Assembly (NCBI RefSeq): GCF_964340395.1
Contig: NC_135557.1
Span: forward strand, 4,788,716-4,851,215
DNA: 62,500 bases
From: Glandiceps talaboti
Taxonomy: Eukaryota; Hemichordata; Enteropneusta; Spengelidae
Direction of reading: 5' to 3'
The notes under the pieces are model-generated. The model was not told the DNA's origin and ran no database searches. It saw only the letters and a program-made list of their open reading frames with translations. Positions 1 through 11,217 of this stretch are shown piece after piece. A program made the translations under genes and the position numbers. Each line of letters opens with the position of its first letter. Positions within the stretch are counted from its first letter, which is position 1.

Positions 1-129
1 ATTTTCGGAATCTTTATTCACTTGCCTACTCTTTCAAGTTTTCATCTTGCAATGTAAACCATCAGTTTAATGTTGCTATGAGCGTAGTCTTGTTGCTAGA
101 TATATTAACATGTTTTTTTGTATTGTATA

Positions 130-350
130 TTCACATACCTGTCTCTGTTGTTATCCTGTAATATGCATTATCACTTCATTGTTGCTAAGGGCGTGGACAT
201 GGTTGCTAGCGCCAGCTGTGTCAAAATGTTTTGAACAAAAACTGCAGATAACACACCCGGAAACCACCCCTGAGAATGCTCCAACCAAATTTCAATCACA
301 TCTGCTCAGTAGTTTTGTAATTATAGATTTTTCGCAGGAGACACACTTTT
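130..350 (-). repeat. RepA fragment, reverse orientation
   Basis: Read on the minus strand this segment carries the CTAGCAACCATG / CACGCCCTTAGCAAC motif pair and the 'opposed to an open question' style AT-rich linker seen many times in the RepA copies at 30.7, 39.3 and 45.4 kb. It is a short diverged piece with no hairpin head. The rest of 1-560 shows only AT-rich sequence and a poly-C run near 430. Confidence 0.6.
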
Positions 351-588
351 AGCCCGAAGGCTGAAGTCAAAATTTATGGCTGGGGAGTGGCGGGGGTGGG
401 TTGTTAGGAAGAATTCGCAGCCAACCGCCCCCCCCCCTTCACGCCCTCAAAAAAGTCATGCCCCCCCCTCCTAAAATGAACCCCAAACAATGTTTCGCTT
501 CCCATCCTGTTACACATATTTTAATGTTTATTGATACAGTACCCCCTCTCCACTTCAGAGTTGTACAGTGTGTAGTCTAACTGCTTAA

Positions 589-589
589 C

Positions 590-623
<34 letters not shown>
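589..623. repeat. (TA)n microsatellite
   Basis: About 35 bp of uninterrupted TA dinucleotides. Confidence 0.95.
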
Positions 624-626
<3 letters not shown>

Positions 627-1637
627 TACATGGCTCAACCCACTGCAATACATCATCTCAATGGAATGTCATGTCTTAAAATTACATTAGGTAGACGTTT
701 GGAGTTTAGAAGAAAATGTGGGGAAGCCTTGAGAATTTTTGTAATTTACTCGGTAAACGACCGCTCTGAGGTTTCATTTGGTTCAAATAATGAGAAAAAT
801 ATTTCGGGGGTGGGGGGACTTTTCAGACCATCAGATTTTTCATGCCCCCCCCCCCCATGCATTGAACCCTAATTTTGTTCATGGTTCCCCTATTTCCCCA
901 CCCCCATGTAAATGTTGATGCAAGCCTAATTTGCATGTCACTGATGTGATCATGATATTAAGAAAATATCTTGATCTAAACACCCGTTAGAATTTTCCCA
1001 CAGCATCTCAGCCGTATCTGCTCAGTAATTGTGGAATTATAGACTCCTGACCAAAAAGACACATCTTAACCCTAATTTGCATATCACTGATGAGATCATC
1101 GTGTCATGAGCAATTCTTAAACTAAACACCACGAAGAACATTCCTACCGAACATAAGAGCCCAATCTGGCCAGATGTTTTGGAGTTTAAGTTTTTTTTAA
1201 TCAAAACTCGCAAAACAAATAAACCGGGCAATAGCTACATCATTCCTGGTCCACGCATACAAGTCTCGCTTTCCACATTTTGAAATGTAACCAGCCATAA
1301 ATATTGTTATCAATTGTGCTTATTTGTAATAATAATGTGACAACTTGCATTTTGTTATTTTTACCCCTTTTCACCGTTATTTTATTCTTTTCGGTAGACT
1401 TAGTCTGTGCATTTATTTGCTGAATCTGAAGAGTCTTTTATAATGACTTCGATATTATTGTAACCTACCGATGATCGTTATATAATTTACAAGTAAGATA
1501 TAAAATAGTCTTCTACGTTTGAAGACAAACTCCAACACTACATGTAGTAGTTGGAGGCATATTATCTTCTATTTGATTAGTACGGTCTGCCTTTGCACCA
1601 AACCTTGAGTTTTTGTACTTAAGTTTTGGATTATTAA

Positions 1638-2014
1638 GGGGCAACATCAAAAGTTCAATATAATATATCTAACTTAATTGCTTAAGTTAGGTCCCAGATC
1701 CCTCCCCCCCCCCCATCTAACTTAACGGACCTAAAATTGAAAATCGTTTCATACACTTTCAAACAACGTACCAATATACTACTGAATTATAAATAAAAAC
1801 AGAAAACCATTTTAAGTGCGTACCGCTGATAAATCGGACCGAGTGTACGCAGTGTTATAGGTAAAAGCAGCCTTGAAATCGTACTAAATTTGCCAAGTAT
1901 GACGTTAAATCGTTTTTGACCGTTCAGAAATTAATTTGGCCAACCCCCCCCCCCCCCCCCCCCCACTTAAGCAATTAAGTTAGATATATTATATTGAACT
2001 TTTGATGTTGCCCC
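1638..2014. mobile_element. 377-bp MITE, PIF/Harbinger-like
   Basis: The element begins GGGGCAACATCAAAAGTTC and ends with the exact inverse. The terminal inverted repeats run about 50 bp, through the ACTTAATTGCTTAAGT stretch. It is flanked by TAA on both sides (1635-1637 and 2015-2017). The duplicate at 53010-53030 has the uninterrupted site, so the boundaries are seen directly. A 3-bp TAA target duplication with G-rich ends fits PIF/Harbinger non-autonomous elements. The interior has two poly-C runs and no coding potential. Confidence 0.88.
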
Positions 2015-2153
2015 TAACCGGTAGGTCATGTTCTTAAAATAAATATAGAAGGTATATGTTTAGTAATATTTAATAGCATATACTTCTACATGTATATGTA
2101 CACTTTCTGTTTGTTACCTTCAGCCATTGTATGTAATTACGCTATATCTTTAT

Positions 2154-3140
2154 AATAATAATAATAATAAGATGATTTGTAATGCGCCTCATCTCCGAAG
2201 AGCTCGAAGCGCAGAGCAAGAGTGGATACAGAAATAGTTAATGGAAATGTGAATTCAAGGTAATGTGTATTAAATAAAATGAGAAAGAAAAACAGTTATT
2301 AGCAGTTGAAGAGGTGAGTTTTGAGAGAATGTCTGAAGGTTGACAAAGATTTGGAATGGCGAAGATCAAAAGGGAGGTGGTTCCATGAAGTAGGGCCAAT
2401 GTAAGAGAAGGATCTTTCACCAAATGTTTTGGTTGACACCCTTGGAACACAGAGAAGACGAGAATCAGAAGACGAGCGAAGTGGTCTTCGAGGAATGTAT
2501 TGATGTAGAAGATCCGTGAGATATTGTGGGCCAATACCTACAACTGACTTGAAACAAATGGATGAAATTTTGTATTGAATACGTGAAGTGATAGGCAGCC
2601 AATGAAGTTTTCTAAGAAGAGGTTGTACATGATCGAACTTTTTAGCTTTGCAGACAAGCCGAGCTGCAGCATTTTGTACATGCTGTAGTCTGTCAGTGAG
2701 GTGTTTAGGACAACCAGAGAGAAGAGCATTACAATAGTCTAAGCGAGACAGGATGAGTGTGGAGACAAGTGTTTGAGTGGCACTAGAAGTGAGAAAGTGA
2801 CGAATAGAGCTGATTTGTCTCAGTTGAATGTAGGCGGCCTTGCATGTGCGTTGCACATGCTCGGCCGTATTGAGATTGCAATCAAGTGTGACTCCAAGAT
2901 TTTTTACACTTGGACTGAAAAGTATGTCTGAGTTTCCGACATGCATGGAAGGAGGAAGAGCAAGTTTAGTGGAAAGTCTAGGAGATGAGATTAGTATGAC
3001 TTCTGTCTTACAGTCATTTAATTGAAGCTTATTTGCAGTCATCCACATTTTGACGTCAGTAATGCAGTTTTGCATATCTTCAATAGTTTGGTTTATGTTA
3101 TGTGGATTAGTGTCTTTATAAAGTTGGTTATAATATTTAT
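2154..3140 (-). mobile_element. 5'-truncated L2/CR1-type LINE
   Basis: On the minus strand this is the 3' kilobase of a non-LTR retrotransposon: the reverse transcriptase C-terminus, a short 3' UTR and an ATT-rich tail (plus strand 2154-2170, AAT repeats) of the kind that ends L2/CR1 elements. The copy at 53165 lacks it. TTTAT flanks the insert on both sides (2149-2153 and 3136-3140), a likely short target duplication. Truncation falls just after the RT YADD motif. Confidence 0.9.
2299..3135 (-). pseudogene. LINE reverse transcriptase C-terminal fragment
   Basis: An open frame of about 279 residues of element sequence starts at LYKDTNPHNINQ, right after where the catalytic YADD would be, and runs to a stop at 2299. 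It contains the thumb and C-terminal segments typical of CR1/L2 ORF2: LNDCKTEVILISS, VKNLGVTLD, LVSTLILSRLDYCNALLSG, VQNAAARLV, LHWLPITSRIQYKI. The palm catalytic motifs A and C and the endonuclease are absent, so it cannot encode active enzyme. The frame stays open upstream to 3201 into host flank, but that part (MKRLWAPPLRLC) is not element sequence. Confidence 0.9.
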
Positions 3141-4370
3141 CATATGTCCTCTGGAATACCTTTAGACAGAGACGCAGTGGAGGTGCCCATAATCGTTTCA
3201 TTGGAAATGAACTTCCTTTTCTGAGATTTGCATCAAGCTGAATTTTAAGGCAAACCAGCTATAGGAAAACAATATTCATAGTCTATGAATACTCTCTGTT
3301 GATTTTAAAACACGATTAAAACATTTTCCAAGCATTAATACAAAACAGTTACTTTGTCTACGGATAAGTTCTTTTCTAGCTATAGGTCAAAAGGAGTAAT
3401 AGTAAGCAGGTAGTTGCAATTTTCTGACGGAATTGTTGAACTTTTCTTAAAACAATCAAATTTGGTGTATAGATAGATTTTGACCCGTGGAATCACTTGC
3501 GTGAAATGAAAATTGGTCGTAATTTTCAATTTGGCCACAATGCTTAGTTAGCAGTATTTTGATGAGGAATTGTTGCTTGTGTGATAATTAGACATAACGC
3601 TGTATGTAGGTAGAGTTATGTTTATTAGTGCATTTATGCACGGTCATATGCATAAATAACCAGATATAAAATAAATACCTTCAGTAAGAGTTGTTGGCTC
3701 TATATTATTTGTTATCATCAAGATACAATCGGGTTTTCCCTTTGTTCTTTTACCAGAACTAGTAGAGAAGATAGTAGGTGGATTGTTTAAATTTTGATAA
3801 AAGCATGAAACTTTGCACATACTAGTATGTTGTTAGTGCGATGTGTTTTTAATTCAACCCTTTGCATGTTTGAAAATCCAAGATGGCAGCCATTTTCCTA
3901 GATTAAATCATGCTATAATGTATATTTAGCCAAAAAAGTGACCTGTTTGGCACTTGAAAGTGAACTTTTATTTTTTTCAGCTCCGACTTCAAAACTATAC
4001 AACATTTTAATTTTCGCCCGCACATAATATTCTGCGAAACAATGCCCTCTATCGCCTGAATAAACAAGTTTCTAGACTGTCGATACCATCTACATTCACG
4101 GTGCGCGGTGGCTATGACGACACTTGCTCACGAACAGAGCATTTCTTTCATCACGGAGGTTTTTCAAATGGGAGGGGGGGGGGGCTGAAAACATGTCAAT
4201 TGTGTAGAGAAGCTGAGTTAGGCGTTAGTGTGTGCGTCTATGACTATATACAATACAACGTTAGTGTTGGTTATAAAAGGGTATGGTTTAGAATTTATAG
4301 TCTAAAGATTAAAACGACTAAAACGGGCTTATCAGCTAGGTTTTTTGCTGAGTTGACTTTTTGTTATCGT

Positions 4371-4484
<114 letters not shown>

Positions 4485-5395
4485 GGAGGCGGGGAGGGGG
4501 GAGAGAGAGGGAGAGAGAAAGAGGGGATAATGTTATCATACCTTTTCTCCTACTATACTTAAAGCAATTCACAATTGTTACTACTCTACTATTAATGTCG
4601 TGTGTCTTAGGGTGTAGCAGTGACATCATCAACAGGTATGTCAGTTCAGAAACAGTTCAGGATTCTTTGTAAACGAAAAATCTAGCAGTCGCCAACCAAA
4701 TTAAAGAATGTATCTCAACAACTATTGAGTGTTTGTGATAGAGAGACAAAACACTTCATCCAATGCTTATGTACACGGATTATAGTTGTGGTCGCTCAGT
4801 TCGTGATTGGTTACCTGGTCGACTGATTGACGAATGGGAGATTTGGGAATGAAAGAATTGAGATGATGTGATGATATGATACCTAATGATAACAATAGCC
4901 AAAGTGATAGTCGCATTGTTGTAATCAAAGCCGAGGTTATGTTGTCTTACCTGAACTGACTAACGTCAGGCTAAACAACTTCGTCTTTGGTGTGGATGTG
5001 TTGATGCAGGCTTGAATATACTAATTCGTATGTCTTGCATCAACACTTGCTATAATCCGTCCTTTGGGATTTTCCAGGGTGATATGTTTATATACCAGTC
5101 AGTCCTCCATCGTTGATGGCGTCCTGATGGGTTGTTCCATTATTGCTATAGTACGGTTTCCAGAGGGGCACTGGAAACCGTTCATACAACACTCCCCCAA
5201 CTTCATTTAAATAGGGCTGGACCCTGAGGGGATCTTGTGGGAGCGAAATAGCCTAAGAATATCCACCAGGGACTGTTACTAGGGGAGATGGAAGAGCTAC
5301 TAGTATATAAACATAGTGCCTGAAACAATGTCCCATTACCTTGTACAAGGTACCAGCGGTTATACTGAGCTAGCTATGTTAAAACAGCTATCCAA

Positions 5396-5612
5396 TTATT
5401 TACCTCACCTTTCATGGGGTACACATAATTATAACTAACTAGTCATCAACTTATGGTATAATGACCTAGCTACCTTGATGTCCTTATCAGGGTATTAAAC
5501 TGAAATTATTTACCTCAACTTTTATGGGGTACAAATAATTCTAACTAACTAGCCATCAACTTATAGTATAGTGACTAGCTACTTTGATTTCTTTATCAAG
5601 GTATTGATACTG
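5396..5612 (+). repeat. Tandem duplication, two ~110-bp units
   Basis: Two adjacent units share TTTACCTCA, CATGGGGTACA(A/C)ATAATT, AACTAACTAG(T/C)CATCAACTTAT and a trailing TAGCTAC TTTGAT block. They differ by scattered substitutions. The surrounding 4.5-5.8 kb holds no gene I can support. It also has an 11-bp-arm hairpin at 5153-5181 (ACGGTTTCCAG with its inverse). Confidence 0.7.
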
Positions 5613-5819
5613 AACATAATACCTTAACTAGGGATTTTAACTGAATGTTTTGGTCCCCTGGCTTGATTAGTGCCATCCCTAGCTATTAACTAAAAACATG
5701 TTTTTGGTTAGTATGCTGCCATTGGTTATCTGTTCCACCTCCTAAGAAGATCTCAGGGCCAATGACTGTGTACTAACACAGTAATCAGATTTTCGGATAT
5801 GTATTATGCACCCTTACCC

Positions 5820-7020
5820 CAGCAGTCTGTCGATATACACTTATTACCTCCAAGAAGGCAAGTGTCATGACACACCACAAGTGTAAGTCACATAATGAGT
5901 CATTTATCATGCACCCTTACCCCCGCAGTATGTCAATGTACAACTTTTTACCTCCAAGAAGGCACCAAGTGTCATGACACACCACAAGTGTAAGTCACAT
6001 AATGAGTCATTTATCATACATTTTTACCCCCACAGTATGTCAATGTACAACTTTTTACCTCCAAGAAGGCACCAAGTGTCATGACACACCACAAGTGTAA
6101 GTCACATAATGAGTCATTTATCATACATTTTTACCCCCACAGTATGTCAATGTACAACTTTTTACCTCTAAGAAGGCACCAAGTGTCATGACACACCACA
6201 AGTGTAAGTCACATAATGAATAATTTATCATACATTTTTACCCCCACAGTATGTCAATGTACAACTTTTTACCTCCAAGAAGGCACCAAGTGTCATGACA
6301 CACCACAAGTGTAAGTCACATAATGAATCATTTATCATACATTTTTACCCCCACAGTATGTCAATGTACAACTTTTTACCTCTAAGAAGGCGCCAAGTGT
6401 CATGACACACCACAAGTGTAAGTCACATAATGAATAATTTATCATACATTTTTACCCCCGCAGTATGTCAATGTACAACTTTTTACCTCCAAGAAGGCGC
6501 CAAGTGTCATGACACACCACAAGTGTAAGTCACATAATGAGTCATTTATCATACATTTTTACCCCCACAGTATGTCAATGTACAACTTTTTACCTCCAAG
6601 AAGGCACCAAGTGTCATGACACACCACAAGTGTAAGTCACATAATGAGTCATTTATCATACATTTTTACCCCCACAGTATGTCAATGTACAACTTTTTAC
6701 CTCTAAGAAGGCACCAAGTGTCATGACACACCACAAGTGTAAGTCACATAATGAGTTATTTATCATACATTTTTACCCCCACAGTATGTCAATGTACAAC
6801 TTTTTACCTCCAAGAAGGCACCAAGTGTCATGACACACCACAAGTGTAAGTCACATAATGAGTCATTTATCATACATTTTTACCCCCACAGTATGTCAAT
6901 GTACAACTTTTTACCCCCACAGTATGTCAATGTACAACTTTTTACCCCCACAGTATGTCAATGTACAACTTTTTACCTCCAAGAAGGCACCAAGTGTCAC
7001 GACACACCACAGGTGTAAAT
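5820..7020 (+). repeat. 107-bp satellite array, ~11 units
   Basis: The motif AGTGTCATGACACACC recurs at 5861, 5968, 6075, 6182, 6289 and on to 6977, always 107 bp apart. Units are more than 90% alike and differ by a few substitutions. Each holds the 12-bp palindrome GTGTCATGACAC and a pyrimidine-rich run ending ACCCCCACAG. The last full unit contains a 31-bp internal piece (TTTTTACCCCCACAG...) repeated three times at about 6875-6975. The first and last units are the most diverged, as is usual at array edges. Confidence 0.95.
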
Positions 7021-7903
7021 TACATAATAAACCTAATTTCCCTTCTTCCCCCCTTACCAAACAAATAGGGGGACCTATACGTTACAGGAAGCCATAAAGG
7101 GTACGGGTGTTCCTCACCGTGATAGGGAGTAGTTCATGGAGAGTACTGCCCCGAATTGTGGCTATTAAAAACCCAACACTTCCTATATACTGGGGAGAGT
7201 TTGGTTTAGGACAATTGGGAGGGGGAAAATAGGGTGAGTCTGTCTCCAAGATAAGGCGATCTTCAGGTATTTGTGATATTGCGAATACGTGAAGGGGCGT
7301 GGCATGCCTTACACTGGCTGTACACCCAAAATAAGTATTTGGAAAGTGGGTCAGCCAGAGTTGAATTTGTGGTGCATCCCCAGAGAAGCAATGGAAATGT
7401 ATGAACTGTTCCCTGGGACAGTACTTACGTACCAGTTGTAATACCTCCTTACCAGGTTTATGTCCATAAGAGTCTCCATCACCTCCTCAATCTTTTATGG
7501 GTAATATTCTTGAGCCAAATAAAACGGTTTTAATTACTGTGGACACTATCTATACTGAGATCTCCCTGCGACCGCAAGAGGGCGGTCTTCGATGTATGTA
7601 GGAGATTTAATAGAGAACGTAGTTCAAGGTGTACCTTAGATGTGGTGCCCGCCAACATTTCATAATTATATTTGATTTCCTTATATAAAAACTAATAACA
7701 TACATTTCATGTTCACTTATGTGGTGAAAAAATAGCAAAGAAATAGTATATCGTCTAACCAATGACATCAGTAAGCAGGGACCAAGGGGCAAACGCATCT
7801 TAGAGACTGCCAGACTATAAGAGGTGTGCATGTGTGTGTGGGGGGTAGGGGTGTCTTGTATTTTCAAGAGTTCGGCTTAATAGTACAATATTAGTGTTCC
7901 TCA

Positions 7904-7945
7904 GTACGACCATGGAAGTATAACGTTATACTTCCATGGTACGAC
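7904..7945. repeat. 28-bp perfect palindrome with 7-bp direct repeats
   Basis: A perfect palindrome at 7911-7938 (CATGGAAGTATAAC and its inverse) is flanked exactly by GTACGAC on both sides (7904-7910 and 7939-7945). The layout is that of a tiny insertion with a target duplication. Related copies lie at 24588, 60830 and 61274. It is a few bases beyond the splice donor of the candidate exon at 7952-8086. Confidence 0.85.
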
Positions 7946-7951
7946 AGCTAC

Positions 7952-8086
7952 CTGTGATGCCATCTTTCTTAATTGACAAACATCTTTGTTAATTTTTAAA
8001 TACCGACTAAAACCATTGAACCCCTCCGCTCTATAATGGCTGCAGCGATGACAGATAGTCGAGTTGAAACAACGCTGTGATATCAT
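7952..8086 (-). CDS. Candidate coding exon, minus strand (possible polycystin S4-S5 region)
   Basis: A 135-bp open block lies between a good acceptor (TTCTCTCAATTCAG) and a good donor (CACAG/GTAGC), phase 0 at both ends. It encodes 45 residues ending FSRYLKINKDVCQLRKMASQ. The LKINKDVCQL stretch recalls the 'LLRFNKRxxxL' linker after S4 in polycystin channels, but this is a weak resemblance. With the TM-bearing exon at 8330 and the PLAT-like block at 10501 it could belong to one minus-strand gene. Composition gives no strong support, and it may be a chance open block or a decayed exon. Confidence 0.28.
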
Positions 8087-8329
8087 CTGAATTGAGAGAA
8101 CAATCTTTGATAAATTTGTTAACTTTTCTACCAAACAAATGTGGTTGAATTGTATTGAATGTGCTTTAAAAAAACATTATACGAACTGAGTTACCTGCCT
8201 TATTTAAATGTGAATAGATCTTATGTAATGCAAATAGGATAGCATCATCATTTTCCCTCCAATTGACCTATACAAAAAAAAACCCTCCCACTGAAAATCA
8301 TGTACGAATACCTTTGTCCCAAAGTTTAC

Positions 8330-8525
8330 CTTGGACGACAGCTATTAGAAGTATTCCAACTATTATCACTACAGTGTAATAGAACGAATCAATAAATTGC
8401 AAATCTTTCCTTTCTTCCTTCCTGGAACGGATGACGTCATCAATTGTCTGAGTGTACAACTTGAAAGTGACTTCTTTCCACTCCCCATGGGATTCAATTA
8501 AGACTTTGAAATCGTCAACATTGGA
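8330..8525 (-). CDS. Candidate exon with one transmembrane segment, minus strand
   Basis: The block runs from an acceptor (TGGAACCCTTCCAG) to a donor (CCAAG/GTAAAC). It encodes about 65 residues: a charged stretch (SRKEERKDLQ) followed by the hydrophobic run FIDSFYYTVVIIVGILLIAV, a clear membrane span. The layout of a charged segment, an 'FID' and then a hydrophobic helix is compatible with S3 of a polycystin-type channel, but the family is not established. Known splice signals and an uninterrupted frame are the main support. Confidence 0.35.
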
Positions 8526-10500
8526 CTGGAAGGGTTCCACAAATTCATAGTTTACAAACAAGGAATAAATCATCAGAGATTTGTATATGTTATAAATATT
8601 TCAGTTCTGAATTATGTACTTTTTGTCAACTACAAACAGAAACAATTGAGCATTTATTGTTTAGATGGGACTTGCCCAGAACATTTTGGCATTATATTAA
8701 GAGAATTTTAAATAACCATAATGGAATATGTAAACGTGTTTTTTTTTAGATGCGACTTAACTGTCATGACTCTACATGTTTAGTATTTTAAAAGATAGCG
8801 TGTCTGGAAAACAGTTGTCCTCAAGGCGCCATTTGTTTCAAATTCACGGACCTACCCGTCATTCACGTAATTTACATATAGTCATGTTTAGACAATAGAC
8901 ATTCCAAATTTTCCTGTAAATTGATTTGTAAAATTTAAGTCAATCGACTTCTGGCTGTCTGCCCTTGTGGTGAAGCCGTGAGGTTTCAGGGCCTTGATAC
9001 ATAAAGTCTATGGTTTCAGTTTATACCACACATATCATCCCGTATGCAGTTTATCATTCAACCACAAGTCTTGCCGTTTTCTAAGAGATTTTATATCACA
9101 GTGACATTTTGTCATGGTATTAAGAGAATTATTGTCAATGGAATATACAATGTTTTTAAATGCAACTTGACCAGTACATTTGTGTATGATATTAAATTTT
9201 TTTTAGACAACCACAGTGTAATATTAAATATTCTTTTCTTCAAGAAGAACACATATGTTACCTTTGGTAACCAATAGTTTTTTTTTCAAGATTAGAACTA
9301 CTTGATTTTTTGTATTGAACGATTTATTTTACAATGTCAATATTACAAGGTGCAGCGTAGATTAAGGCAAAGGCTAAACAAACTTAAATTTGAGTATGAA
9401 ACTGAAAATCACAAAGCTATTATAATGAAATGGTTTCAGAGGGGTTGGGACTGTATTGTACCTTTATTGTGATTGGTTTTTGTTTTTTCCCTCTGTTTTT
9501 GTTATTATAATATTAAAAACAGAAAGAAACTAAAAATTATCACATTTCCTAATACAGCATTCTTTCAAGTAATCCAACAACATATTTGCCCTTTTTTGTC
9601 CAACATGTATCAATACTTGTAAATGTGTCTTATAGGAAAATCAGTTACACAATTTGTATAGGTGAATATTTGTTGTACTAAATGTGCTGTGAATATTGTA
9701 TTTCAGAACCTTTAATTGTGTCATGTGACTCACGTTTTACCTAGTCAAGAGAAAATATGATAAAGTCCATATATATGTTAGATGAACTTAGATTTATACT
9801 ATAAGAAATACTATGATGTTATTTCAGTCCTTGTTGAAAAACACAAGTAATAACAGATGTTTTGAACTATGGCGAATCGATAGTGTAAAGATTGTATCAG
9901 CATTGTAGTCACTGTAACAATTCTATTCTGCAAAGCATTCCTGATGAATGTGAGCCAGTGACCTTGAACAATCTAGGGCTATAATATCATCCAGGGACCT
10001 AAAGTCGCCATTTTACTTCAAGTTGTCAGAGTTGAAGTACATGTGACTGGTATACCAAGGACAAGGTAAGGTGTTGTTTATACGTAAATGTGAATACATT
10101 TTAACGTGATCGTTAATAAGTCAGTCTGGGGACTGTTGTTGGAACCAGAAAACAAATATATTTTGTCGACCTGTGTCATATGAACAGAAATACTCATAAT
10201 GAGAGGGAACGTATTGCTAAGTAGTGTTGTCACAGTGGTCAATAAGTGGTTGATGTTAGATATCTCACGACACTTTACTCATGTAAATGGCTTGTCATCA
10301 TCAACGAGTTATTTTAACATGTTCTAGTTTAGTTAACAATATTTTAATCTTAATTACTTGGTAATTAACGTATCTGTTATCTCAAAATGAAGTTCATTGG
10401 TTTTGATTGACGTATTTGTTGTTGTAATAACTTGTAAACTACGCAACTGTGAGCACATTTTAAACGAATCGAAAGCAGGTCTGACTGGTACTTAACATCG

Positions 10501-10749
10501 TCATAAATTAACTACACTGTCTCTTTTACGGCACCATCCAAGACGCACGGCACAGAGGAAGCCAGGGTCATTGGTTTCGCCCAATGTGTTCTCTGGCTCA
10601 CGAGAATGATAACGGATGACAAGACGTTGTAATACTCCAACTTTTAACGTGGTTTGGATCAATAAATTTGTAAAACTGTTTGTCTGACGAAGACTCAGAC
10701 GGTCTAAGTCTGACCGACATACTGACCCTAATTTCACATGCTTGGTCAT
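10501..10749 (-). pseudogene. Candidate PLAT-like exon or fragment, minus strand
   Basis: The frame encodes about 82 residues. The segment TNSFTNLLIQTTLKVGVLQR, then LVIRYHS, then PGFLCAVRL follows the order of PLAT/LH2 beta strands in polycystin-1-like proteins, in which a 'DTF' strand and an 'LG.L..L.I.HDN' strand precede a 'WFL..V.V' strand. It then runs to a stop. A plausible acceptor is GTGAAATTAG near 10734. I see no convincing donor, so it may be a relic. Alternatively it is a chance frame. Confidence 0.28.
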
Positions 10750-11217
10750 ACATATTAAAATCTCTGTTTATCAAGGTTTTCGATGAATTGACATGCTTTG
10801 TTGGACCATGAACCTTTCATTGTATGTATCTGTAAGGAACTATTGAAGCTTACTTCTAGTAAATAGCTTTAGCGACAAAATATGAATTTCAATTGAATCA
10901 CTTTCCTTGGTACCGATCTTGTTGAGAGTAGCATCGAGGTGAACAACAATGTACTCATGCCATCACATAGGCGTACCTGGGGTGAAACATTTAATTAAGA
11001 CCGGCCCGAAAAGAGAACGTTGCCACAAATATGGATATTGTGATAAAGTGAATTTCTCAATAACGATCAGCTTTTCTGTTTGATACAACTTCGCAGAACC
11101 CAACAAGAAACTACATATGCCACACTTCAATAGCAAGATCGCCTTTTTGTTATATTTAGTCGTCCAAATGAAATAAATTTAAATGTATTGCAACTCCATG
11201 TAGACATTAGGGCGCCA

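Larger units (their letters stand above)
700..3928 (+). repeat. Segmental duplication, copy 1 (filled)
   Basis: This block is collinear with 52094-53898 at high identity. Matching landmarks are the 'GAGAAAAATATTTC' stretch near 790 and 52190, 'GGTAGACTTAGTCTGTGC' near 1393 and 52780, and 'GACAATCGGGTTTTCCC' near 3727 and 53731. Copy 1 is longer mainly because a MITE (1638-2014) and a LINE fragment (2154-3140) interrupt it. Copy 2 lacks both. No coding region is evident in the shared sequence. Confidence 0.9.

Noticed and set aside
1083-1120. Hammerhead-like CTGATGAGATCATC
   Set aside because: No GAAA core strand at the right place and no stem I partner.
1528-1556. CTCCAAC..GTTGGAG palindrome as another insertion
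   Set aside because: No flanking duplication, and present in both duplicate copies (also near 52925).
5153-5181. ACGGTTTCCAG hairpin as a sixth palindromic insertion
   Set aside because: No flanking direct repeat and no sequence kinship with the others.
5820-7020. CRISPR-like array
   Set aside because: The 107-bp units repeat along their whole length with no unique spacers, and the DNA is eukaryotic.
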